Origin: Caballeronia sp. dw_19
GTDB lineage: Bacteria > Pseudomonadota > Gammaproteobacteria > Burkholderiales > Burkholderiaceae
DNA: 64,000 nucleotides
NCBI RefSeq assembly: GCF_018449515.1
Contig: NZ_JAAVUQ010000035.1
Span: 1 to 64,000, forward strand
Direction of reading: 5' to 3'
Below are positions 52,505 to 61,200 of this stretch, one piece after another (the stretch's first letter is position 1; every line of letters starts with the position of its first letter). A program made the translations under genes and the position numbers. A model generated the notes under the pieces. The model saw only the letters and a list, made by a program, of their open reading frames with translations. It did not search any database and had not been told where the DNA came from.

Positions 52505-54710
52505 TGCATCCCACAAGATAGCCGTGAGCCATCTGCAGCGTACCGCGGTCGTTTACATCCGCCAGTCCAGCGCCAGTCAGGTTGAGCACAACCGCGAATC
52601 GACACAGCGCCAGTACGCGCTTGCTCAACGTGCGCTCAGCCTCGGCTGGCACGAACAGCAGGTCAGTGTGGTCGACGAGGATCTGGGCCTCTCGGGCGCC
52701 AGTGTCGCGAATCGTGGCGGCTTTGCGCGCATGACCGCCGAGGTAGCACTGGGGCACGTTGGAATCATTCTCGGACTCGAAGTCTCGCGTCTGGCGCGCA
52801 ACAACTGCGACTGGTACCGTCTGCTCGATCTGTGCAGCATGACCGATACGCTCATCGGCGATGCCGATGGCGTATATAACCCGGCGTTTTTTAACGATCG
52901 GCTATTGCTCGGCTTGAAGGGCACCATGAGTGAAGCCGAACTGCACATCCTGCGCGCCCGTCTGGATGGCGGCATTCGCAACAAGGCAGCCCGCGGTGAA
53001 CTGCGCCGCGGGCTGCCAACCGGGCTGGTATGGGGCGAGGCCGACGGCGAGGTGAGACTGCATCCCGACGAAGCTGTGGTCGGTGCAATACGCGCCGTAT
53101 TCGCCCGTTTCAGTGAATTCGGCTCAGCCCGCCGCGTCTGGCTGTGGTTTCGCTCGGAGAACCTCTCGTTCCCCCTGCAGATGCATCACAGCGACCAGAT
53201 CCGCTGGATCGCGCCGACGTATCATGCGATCCATAGCGTGCTCGCCAATCCGGTTTATGCTGGTGCCTATTGCTACGGCAGGAGCCGGCAGGAGCGATAC
53301 ATCGACCCGCAGGGGAGACTGAAGACGCGCGTGCGTCGGCTGCCGCAGTCGCAGTGGGCCGTGCTCATCAAGGACCATCATGAAGGCTATATCGACTGGG
53401 CAACTTATGAAGCCAATCAGGTTCGCCTGGGTGGCAATATCAAACCCACGCCGCATCACGCCGGAGGGGCCGTGAGAGAGGGCACAGCCTTGCTTCAGGG
53501 TCTGGCGATCTGCGGTCACTGTGGCCGGCGACTCAGAACCCACTACCGCGGCATGAACGAGACGCCGGAATACCATTGTGCAAATAAAGGTGTTGTGAAT
53601 GGCCGTGGCGTCTATTGCCTGAATGTCGGTGGCCTGCAGATCGACAAAGCTGCCGCTGAATCCTTCCTGCGTGCCGTCGAGCCTGCCGGTCTGCAAGCTG
53701 CTGTGCGGGCCGCAGAGCTTCTCGAAGCCGATCATGACGCCGCGCTTGTGCAGTGGCGACTGGCTGTGGAACGCGCGCGCTATGAAGCGCAGCGGGCCGA
53801 GCGCCGATACCATGCCGTCGACCCCGAGAATCGCCTGGTGGCACGCGGGCTCGAAGCCCAATGGGAGAAACGTCTGCACGACCTCGAGCAGGCACAACAT
53901 GAGTTGGAGCGGCGCGAGCAGCTCCGCCCTCGAACGTTGAGCGTTCAGGAACGCCAAAGCCTCCTGGCACTCGGCAAAGATATTCAGCTACTGTGGTATG
54001 CGCCGAACCTCGCCGTGCGTGACAGAAAGCAGTTGCTGCGCGCCCTGCTTGAGGAAGTGACGGTTACCGTTCATCGCGAACAATACCAGGCGCATCTTAA
54101 ACTGCGCTGGCGAGGCGGCAAGCTCACCGAATGCGATGTGGAGCTCCCCCGCTCGCGGCCCGCCACCATCCGCACCGACGAAGAGACCCTTGCGCTGGTC
54201 CGTCGGCTCGCGCAGCACTATCCCGACGCCACCATTGCGGGCATCCTCAATGCGCAGGGTCGGCTGAGTGCACAGGGGATGCGCTTCAACCAGAATCTCG
54301 TGGGTAACCTGCGCCGTCACTGGAAGATCCCCTGTTTCGAACCACCCGCCGAGCGGCCCGATGGAGAACTGCTCAGCGTCCGCCAGGCCGCCCGCGTGCT
54401 GGGCACGGCATCGTCGACACTCCATCGCTGGGTCAATGACGGCTTCATCGCCGGCGAGCATCCCACGCCCGGTGCGCCCTGGCGCATTCGGATAACAGAA
54501 GCATTGCGTCGTATCTTTGTTGATAGCACTCCTGATGGATACGTCGCTATGCAGGTCGCAACGCAGCGACTCGGTGTTTCCCGTCAAACTGTGTTGCAGC
54601 GTGTAAAGCGCGGCGAACTCGACGCGGTGCTGGTCCGCCGCGGTCGATGCAAAGGCTTGCGCATCAAGGTCGTTAGCGAACAGCCGGACTTCTTCGAACG
54701 CACTTCATGA
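52497..54710 (+). CDS. Large serine recombinase with C-terminal helix-turn-helix
   Basis: This 737-residue protein has an N-terminal resolvase/invertase catalytic domain (residues ~15-160; AVVYIRQSSASQVEHN with the nucleophilic Ser in the YIRQSS motif, RESTQRQY, LGLEVSRLARNN). A 'Recombinase' domain follows (~175-290), then a zinc-ribbon-like ICGHCGRRLRTHYRG...YHC near 355-385 and a coiled-coil region (~410-490, AERRYHAVDPENRLVARGLE). The C-terminal extension carries LSVRQAARVLGTASSTLHRW (about 625-645, MerR/excisionase-like) and VATQRLGVSRQTVLQRVKRG near 700. It should catalyse site-specific integration or excision of the element. It is full length. Confidence 0.9.
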   Translation: MSDASHKIAVSHLQRTAVVYIRQSSASQVEHNRESTQRQYALAQRALSLGWHEQQVSVVDEDLGLSGASVANRGGFARMTAEVALGHVGIILGLEVSRLARNNCDWYRLLDLCSMTDTLIGDADGVYNPAFFNDRLLLGLKGTMSEAELHILRARLDGGIRNKAARGELRRGLPTGLVWGEADGEVRLHPDEAVVGAIRAVFARFSEFGSARRVWLWFRSENLSFPLQMHHSDQIRWIAPTYHAIHSVLANPVYAGAYCYGRSRQERYIDPQGRLKTRVRRLPQSQWAVLIKDHHEGYIDWATYEANQVRLGGNIKPTPHHAGGAVREGTALLQGLAICGHCGRRLRTHYRGMNETPEYHCANKGVVNGRGVYCLNVGGLQIDKAAAESFLRAVEPAGLQAAVRAAELLEADHDAALVQWRLAVERARYEAQRAERRYHAVDPENRLVARGLEAQWEKRLHDLEQAQHELERREQLRPRTLSVQERQSLLALGKDIQLLWYAPNLAVRDRKQLLRALLEEVTVTVHREQYQAHLKLRWRGGKLTECDVELPRSRPATIRTDEETLALVRRLAQHYPDATIAGILNAQGRLSAQGMRFNQNLVGNLRRHWKIPCFEPPAERPDGELLSVRQAARVLGTASSTLHRWVNDGFIAGEHPTPGAPWRIRITEALRRIFVDSTPDGYVAMQVATQRLGVSRQTVLQRVKRGELDAVLVRRGRCKGLRIKVVSEQPDFFERTS

Positions 54711-54724
54711 ACCAGAGGGCATTG

Positions 54725-55294
54725 CTATGAGAGATCGAAGAATTGTTCGAGGTCCAGGTCTACAACCCAGCGATGTCCCGCCTGAATGTAGCCTTGCGCG
54801 CGCTCCACTGCCTGATGTGCCGAGCGTCCCGGACGGAAACCGTAACTGGCATCCGAGAACGTCGGGTCCCACTGCCTTTGCAACACCTGCAAGACCGCCT
54901 GCTGGACGAATCGATCAAGCGCAGAAGGAATGCCGAGCTTGCGCACGCCACCGCCATCAGGCTTGGGTATCTCGACCCGTCTCACCGGTTGGGGCTTGTA
55001 CGTGCTGTTGAGCAGCGTGTCCCTTATCGACGGCCAATGCTCACGCAGGTACGCCGGTAGTGCCTGAACCGTCATGCCGTCCACGCCCGGCGCGCCCTTG
55101 TTCGCCTTCACACGTTTCAACGCCTGTCGCAGGTTTCCCCGCTCGCAGACTTCCTCCATCAGTCGGTCACAAGCCGACGGGCTTTCAGGTTCGGGGTTCG
55201 CCGCCATAGGTTCAGCCCCTCGGGCGGCAGTCCTCCGGGCTTCACCCAGACTTCCGTCGCCAAGGACGCGTTGCGTTTTCTGCTGCGCTCCCAT
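54725..55294 (-). pseudogene. Group II intron maturase, 5' part only
   Basis: The frame encodes MAANPEPESPSACDRLMEEV, ALKRVKANKGAPGVDGMTVQ, RKLGIPSALDRFVQQAVLQV, YGFRPGRSAHQAV and WVVDLDLEQFFD, i.e. RT domains 0-3, and then breaks into LS-stop at the edge of the recombinase element. The rest of the RT and the maturase domain are missing. The sequence type matches the intron whose 5' end is at 57711. Confidence 0.8.
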
Positions 55295-55400
55295 GTCGAG
55301 TTCTCCGGCTTACTCGCCGCTCCTCTCCGTTTGGGCCTTCCAACGTTGCCGCTGTGTTGGGTCGGAGGAGGCGCGCTGACGCGCTGGCCTCCGTCCGCCG

Positions 55401-55434
55401 CTCAAACTGCACGTGCCGTTTTCCGGCATGCAGC
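55401..55434 (-). ncRNA. Group II intron domain V (inner intron)
   Basis: The minus-strand 34-nt sequence AGCTGCATGCCGGAAAACGG...GTGCAGTTTGA forms a hairpin with AGC at the start, a GAAA-type tetraloop and a bulge, as expected of domain V. It follows the maturase stop codon at 55437 and precedes a GC-rich domain VI-like stem. Confidence 0.7.
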
Positions 55435-55436
55435 TT

Positions 55437-56741
55437 TCACGAAGATGCAGCATGCTGAGACGCAATAGAAGGTATCAGTTGCACAAGATTGACCAACCCG
55501 AACTCGCCATACAGCCGCGCCTCGGGCAAGACCTTCCAGCCCATGTTGCGCCAGCGCTTGAATCGATGCGACCAGATTCGCCGCACGATCCATCGGTTGA
55601 GCCGGTTGAAGATTCGCCGGACGTGGGAGCGCTTGTAGTAGTGCCCCCAGCCCCGCAGGATGGGATTGAGCCGTCCAATCAGCTCCCGCGTTCGAAGCGG
55701 CACGCATCGCTTTGTAAGACGACGCACCTGATCCATGAAGCGCTGGACCGACTTCTCCCGGGGGTACGCGTACAGCGCACCCGACCGGGCGCCACTGCGG
55801 ATTTTGGCTGCGGGCAGCGATAACTGCCGCCCACGCTTGATCTTGTAGCCGAGAAACTCGAATCCAAACCGGACATGCACGATCCGCGTCTTCTGCGGAT
55901 GGAGTTGCACACCCAGTGCGCTCAGAATCTTCGTCGCCGCCGCGATGGCAGCGCGCGCTTCTGCCTGGGATGAACAGGTGATCACCCAGTCATCCGCGTA
56001 ACGGGTAAGCTGGTAGCCCTTGCGCCGCATCTCCCGATCAAACGGCGTCAGGAGGATATTGCTGAGCAGCGGTGAAGCGACCCCACCTTGCGGCGTTCCG
56101 CGCTCGCTCGGAAAGAGACGACCCTTGCCGAAACTGCCGGCTTTGAGCATCGCCTTGATCAGGCCTAATACCCGACCGTCAGCGATGCGCTGGGCAATGA
56201 GCGACAGAAGTTTGTCATGGTCAACTGATCCAAAGAAGTCCTTCAGATCAGCATCAACAATCCATTCCCTGCCGCCCTCGATCTCCTTCCAGATCTTGCG
56301 CAAAGCGTCGTGTGTCGATCGCCCTCGCCGATACCCAAAGTTGGCTTCATCGAATATCGGTTCGAAGATCGGCTCCAGCCGGTTGAGAAGCGCCTGCTGA
56401 CATACGCGATCATAAATCGACGGTATGCCGAGCTTGCGGAACTCCCCCGGTTTGCCGACTTTCGGGATCGAGACCTGCCGAACCGGTTGCGGCTGATAGG
56501 TCCGCGCACGCAGTTCTGCCTGCAGACGGTCCAGATGCTGGTCCGCCTGTTCGGCAAAGTCTGCCACGCTGATTCCATCGACACCGCCACTGCCCCGGTT
56601 GGCCCGGACTCGCTCCCAGGCGACTTCCAGATTCTTCCGTTGATAAACCTTGTCAATTAATGAGTGGACCTTCCTTGCTTCCATCGGGTTGATCCAGTCA
56701 GACAGTCTCCTCGGGCGCGGATGTACGGGTATTTCGCTCAT
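55437..56741 (-). CDS. Group II intron-encoded reverse transcriptase/maturase (inner intron)
   Basis: This 434-residue protein has a complete RT domain (VRANRGSGGVDGISVADFAE, RKLGIPSIYDRVCQQALLNR, GYRRGRSTHDAL, WIVDADLKDFFGSVDHDKLL, RGTPQGGVASPLLSN, YADDWVITC) and a C-terminal maturase domain (LNPILRGWGHYYKRSHVRRI; WRNMGWKVLPEARLYGEFGL). There is no endonuclease domain. ATG 56741 follows GGAGGA. The gene looks functional and is the only uninterrupted maturase between the recombinase element and the terminator. Confidence 0.9.
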   Translation of the reverse strand: MSEIPVHPRPRRLSDWINPMEARKVHSLIDKVYQRKNLEVAWERVRANRGSGGVDGISVADFAEQADQHLDRLQAELRARTYQPQPVRQVSIPKVGKPGEFRKLGIPSIYDRVCQQALLNRLEPIFEPIFDEANFGYRRGRSTHDALRKIWKEIEGGREWIVDADLKDFFGSVDHDKLLSLIAQRIADGRVLGLIKAMLKAGSFGKGRLFPSERGTPQGGVASPLLSNILLTPFDREMRRKGYQLTRYADDWVITCSSQAEARAAIAAATKILSALGVQLHPQKTRIVHVRFGFEFLGYKIKRGRQLSLPAAKIRSGARSGALYAYPREKSVQRFMDQVRRLTKRCVPLRTRELIGRLNPILRGWGHYYKRSHVRRIFNRLNRWIVRRIWSHRFKRWRNMGWKVLPEARLYGEFGLVNLVQLIPSIASQHAASS

Positions 56742-57718
56742 GGAACTGATCCTCCTCCGTGTCCTTACTCACTGTCGTCCGGGTTCTTCCCAATCATCTT
56801 CGCCGGCTGCCTTCCCCGACCCACTTCTGTCGCCGATCGCTCGGTCACGTGGTTTTGGCCACGCCTCAGGTACTACTCAGCCGTCCGACTACTGGCACAG
56901 CACCGCTCGCCACTTCGCTCCTCGCTTATAGGCTCACTTCCCGCGGTGCCACCCGCGGACTGTGCCAGTTCTCCTGGGGTCACACGCTGTTCTTCCGTAC
57001 CGTGCCGTCCGCAAACACCTTGGTGCGGTGGGTGAATGAGAACGCCTTCGCCCCCATAGTGCGGGCTCGACCTTGCCCCACCTTTGGCCGACCGGTTCGT
57101 CATCGGGGCAGCCCCCATCGACTACGGCCCGGTACTTCTCCTCATGCCCTTCGGATTCCGCCTCACGGCGGACACCCTGCCCTCCGGAGTACTGCGAGAT
57201 GATGGCTTCAGGTCCGTCTTGTCCGTTTCCGGCTTTCGCCTTCGTGCCCAGTTAGACTTCTCCATACCTTCCCACCTCCCTCCGGCCAGCGAGGCATTAC
57301 CCCCGCTTTCGGATATGGCGCCCCTCATCCGGGCGCCAGAGGGACTTCAACCCTCCGGAACAACGCGCTGCCCAGCGCACACTATGGCCTCTGCTGACTT
57401 CTCGCTCCGACTCGACGCCGTCGCCCTTTCAGGCATGAGGCGAGATCTCCCCAGGTAAGAACGCAATCCTTCACCGCACAACCGCCGGATTTACAGCACC
57501 TGATCCTTGACCACGAGAGCTTCGCAGTTCTTTGCCTGCTCGCCCTGATCGGCACTGCCTTCTATCCGGTTCTTGTCCATCGGCTCGCGGTTTCGCTCCA
57601 CGCTTCCTCCCCACGTTCGGTCACCCTCACGCAGTTGCGCTTCGCTTCGTTCGCTGTGGTCAACTCACGGGAGGACTTACACCTCCAAGATTGCGCCCAT
57701 GCTGGGCGCACAAAGCAA

Positions 57719-57750
57719 AAACCCCGTAGAACGTTGATTCTACGGGGTTT
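57719..57750 (-). terminator. Intrinsic terminator used as group II intron insertion point
   Basis: AAACCCCGTAGAA (57719-57731) and TTCTACGGGGTTT (57738-57750) form a perfect 13-bp stem with a 6-nt loop. Read leftward it is followed by TTTTTGCTTT and then, at 57711, the intron's GTGCG 5' end. It would end transcription coming from the ACT-domain gene and ndvB. Insertion just after terminator hairpins is a known habit of some bacterial group II introns. Confidence 0.8.
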
Positions 57751-57821
57751 CTAACCTTCAAATGGCGGAGACAGCGTCCGCTTCCACACCGAATAACTCG
57801 GGGTGAGTGAAAGTCGAGGAG

Positions 57822-58097
57822 TCAGAGCGTCGCGTCGCGCACAGCCTGCGCCTGAAGTCCGGCAAGCCGGGTAAGCGCATCGGCCGCGCGCTCGATCTGC
57901 ACAAAGATGTGATCGTGAAACGCAGCAGCCACGACGCTGCAGCTAATGCTCGCCTTTGTCAGCGCTTCCGCCACCGCCGCGGTCAGACCGACTGCCTCGA
58001 GATCGGAATGGATGGTCAGGGTGATCCGGGCCGCCCGAAAAAACACGGGCGACTGGGCCCTCAGTCTCGCTATTTCCTTTACCGTACGAAGATCCAT
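57822..58097 (-). CDS. ACT-domain protein (short)
   Basis: This 91-residue protein starts at ATG 58097 behind GAGGAAAA. The core FFRAARITLTIHSDLEAVGL, TAAVAEALTKASISCSVVAA and FHDHIFVQIERAADALTRL matches the C-terminal ACT domain of DUF2241-type proteins, which bind amino acids or related ligands. Relatives are usually ~130 residues with an N-terminal segment that is absent here, so the gene may be truncated or a short variant. It follows ndvB by 112 nt and ends before the terminator at 57719-57750. Confidence 0.7.
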   Translation of the reverse strand: MDLRTVKEIARLRAQSPVFFRAARITLTIHSDLEAVGLTAAVAEALTKASISCSVVAAAFHDHIFVQIERAADALTRLAGLQAQAVRDATL

Positions 58098-58209
58098 CGT
58101 TTTCCTCTGTTAGTGCCGCACATGGCGAACGTTCCGCCCCAACTCTTCCTCGGCACGGGTAGAAACCGAACCTGCCATGCACCAACCAGGTCCATACGGA
58201 GCGCATCAT

Positions 58210-61200
58210 TCATACACCGGTCAATGAAACCACGGTCGCATCGCTCGGCAACCATATATGGACGGTATGCTCGCGTCCATCGTCGACCAGCAGAACCTCG
58301 CCGCTCGGATGTGGCACGCCGTCAAGAACCATGATTTGCGATGAATTGTCGGTCGAGCGCGTGATACCCAAGCGATAGACGGCGCTGCCATGGCAATAGC
58401 GCAATTCGAAGGAGTCCCAGTCGGCCGGCAGCAGCGGTACGACCGTCAAGCGATCGCCCTCGACCTGCAGGCCAAGTAGCGACTCCACGAGCAGCCTGTA
58501 CATCCAGCCCGCTGACCCCGTGTACCAACTCCATCCTCCCCTGCCCGCATGCGGGCTGACGCCATAAACGTCGGCGGTCATGACATAGGGTTCGACTTTG
58601 TATCGCTCGATCGATGCCGCGCTGTTCCCATGGTTCACCGGATTGATCATTCGCAGCAGTTCCCAGGCGCGCTCGCCATCGCCTAAGGCCGCGAAGGCCA
58701 TCGTCGCCCAGATGGCCGCATGCGTGTACTGGCCACCGTTTTCCCGTACACCCGGCACATAGCCCTTGATATAGCCGGGATCGAGCGCGGATTTATCGAA
58801 GGGCGGATCGAGCAGTTGAATCAGTCCGGCATCGCGCTTCACGAGGTATCGATCGAGCGATGCCATGGCTTCGCGCTGCCGCTCATCGGAACCGGCGCCC
58901 GACAACACCGACCAGCTTTGCGCGATGGAGTCGATCCGGCACTCATCGTTGCCGGCCGATCCCAGTGGCGTGCCGTCGTCGAAATAGGCGCGCCGGTACC
59001 ATTCGCCATCCCAGCCATGCGCTTCGAGATTGCCTTGCAGCTCGATGGCCCAGCTCCCGCAGTGGCGGGCGAAGGCTACGTCATCATGCGCGCGGGCCGT
59101 TTCGGCGAATTTGAGCAGGACGTCGTATAAAAAGAAACCGAGCCACACGCTTTCTCCCCGACCCTGTTCCCCGACGCGGTTCATGCCGTCGTTCCAGTCG
59201 CCGCAACCGATCAGCGGCAGGCCGTGGGCTCCGCGTGTCAATCCATGTTCAATGGCCCGCTTGCAATGCTCGTAGAGAGTCTCGACCAGCGCAGAGCGGA
59301 CCGGCAGGTCATAGTAGGAGTCCTCGCCCTGATTGACCGGCCGGCCCTCGATATATCCGATGCGCTCATCCAGCACGCCCAGGTCACCAGTGATCCGTAC
59401 GTAGCGGCTGGTCGCCACCGCGAGCCACAGGTAGTCGTCCGAGCATTCGGTGCGCACGCCCCGGCCAAGCGGCGGATGCCACCAGTGCAGCACATCGCCC
59501 TCGGGGAATTGATGCGCGGCGCACAGCAGCAGATGTTCGCGCGCCAGATGCGGGGTGGCGTGGATCATTGACATGCAATCCTGCAACTGGTCGCGAAATC
59601 CGATTGCGCCGCCTGACTGGTAATAGCCGCTGCGCGCCCAGAAGCGGCACGCGATGACCTGGTACATCAGCCATCCGTTCACGAGCACATCGACGGCCGG
59701 CTCCGGTGTATTCACCTGCACGCGCCCGAGGGTGCCACGCCAGTACTCGCGAACGGCGTCGAGCGCTTCGGCGGCCGCGCCCGCACCGCGAAACTGCCTA
59801 CTGAGGCTCGTCGTGGCTTCGGAATCGCGCGCCGCACCGAGCCGGAATACGATCTCGCGAGTGTCTCCATCGGGCAGGTCGAAGTCCGCCTTGAGCGCCG
59901 CGCACGGATCAAGCCCCGCCCCGACACGTCCCGACAGCCGCGCCTGCCGCATGGCGGCCGGCACCCGCAGGCTGCCGTTGCGGCCGAGGAATTCACCGCG
60001 ATCGCCGGTGAAGCTCGTGACTGTTTCTTCGACGCCGACATCGACATCGAGGAACGCCACGCGGCCGGCGAACTCCATCGAATAGTCGTTGCGGGCGAAT
60101 AGTGCTCCGATGTGCGGGTCGGCCTCGGTGACCACGTGCATCGCCGACTTCTCGCGTAGATCTCCGAGGGCCCATTCCACGTAACTCGTTGCGGAAAGCT
60201 TGCGCGGCCGGCCCGATTCGTTGCGGATCTTCAGCACTGAGAACTTGATCGGCGCATGCAGCGCGACGTATACCCAGAGTTCAGAGCAAATGCCGTCTTC
60301 GCGATGCTCGAATACGCTGTAGCCGAAGCCGTGGCGAGCGACGTAGGGCGTCTTGCTGCGAAGCGGCAACGGCGTGGGCGACCAGTAATGGCCAGTCTCC
60401 TCGTCACGCAGGTAGAGGGCTTCGCCGCTCGTGTCGCCGACCGGATCGTTGGCCCATGGCGTCAGGCGGAATTCGTGCGCGTTCTCGCTCCACGTGTAGG
60501 CGCCGCCGCTTTCGGAAACAACGGTGCCGAAGCCTGGATTGGCGAGCACGTTCACCCACGGCGCCGGGGTGGGCTCGTCAGGCCGCAGCGTCATCACGTA
60601 CTCGGTTCCATCCGCGGTGAAACCGCCGTAGGGGTTGCGCAGGATCAGTTCGTTTCGTGGAGCCTGGCGCCCCTTTGAATCAACGGCAACCGGTACGCGA
60701 GTCGGCTCGAACAGGACTTGAGCAGGTTCAGGCCGCCGGCGCTGAACCTGCTCGGCGAGGCTGCCGCGCGTATCGACCACGATGATCCGCGCCACCGCCT
60801 GCATCAGTTCGCGGTCTTCGCGCGACAATTGCTGGGCCGGCCGCACGAAGATACCGCCCGGCCGTTCGATCAGGCTCGCTTCCATGCCGGATGCGATCAG
60901 GCCCATGATCAGGTCCTGCAGATGCTGCCGGTAGCCCGCATGGTCCTCGTTCCAGATCACCAGGTCGACGGCCAGTCCCTTCAGACGCCAGTAGGCGTGC
61001 GCCTGCACCATCTGACGCACGAGCTCGATGTTGGCCATGTCTGTGATCTGAAGCAGCACGATCGGCAAGTCACCCGAAATCGACTGGCCCCACAGGCCCG
61101 ACTGATTGCGCCGGTTCGCGCTCAGCACGCTCGGCTCGGCCCGCAGCGACGCGTTCGCGTAGATGATCGCCGCCGCCATCTGTTCGTAGAGACGCGCGTC

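Larger units (their letters stand above)
52046..54745 (+). mobile_element. Large serine recombinase element between two maturase fragments
   Basis: About 2.7 kb separates a maturase 3' part (ending 52045) from a maturase 5' part (starting ~54725). It contains a DUF5372-like partial frame, a 53-codon ORF and a 737-residue large serine recombinase, all rightward. Both maturase pieces break at the same conserved RT motif (the FFD of domain 3). Ends were not defined because no repeats were seen; serine recombinases leave only a very short common core. Confidence 0.6.
55356..56985 (-). mobile_element. Group II intron nested in another group II intron
   Basis: On the minus strand a likely 5' end GTGTGACC lies at about 56985, a complete maturase gene at 56741-55437, domain V two bases after its stop (55434-55401), and a domain VI stem ending near 55356. 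It lies inside the outer intron's domain IV region, between ribozyme sequence and the outer maturase 5' half. The boundaries are estimates from consensus ends. Confidence 0.55.
54725..57711 (-). mobile_element. Group II intron 5' portion (outer intron), interrupted
   Basis: On the minus strand a group II 5' end is visible at 57711 (GTGCGCCCAGCATGGGCGCA, followed by TCTTGGAGGTGTAAGTCC), directly after an intrinsic terminator. Ribozyme-like sequence follows for ~700 nt, then the second intron with its own maturase (about 56985-55356), then this intron's own maturase 5' half (55294-54725), cut by the recombinase element. No matching 3' half was found. Pairing of this 5' end with the 55294-54725 maturase is inference from sequence type and order. 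Confidence 0.55.

Noticed and set aside
57755..57800. tRNA-like 3' end (CTCCGCCA followed by a terminator on the minus strand)
   Set aside because: No acceptor partner, anticodon arm or T-loop (GTTCGA) could be folded upstream, so it is not called as a tRNA or attachment site.
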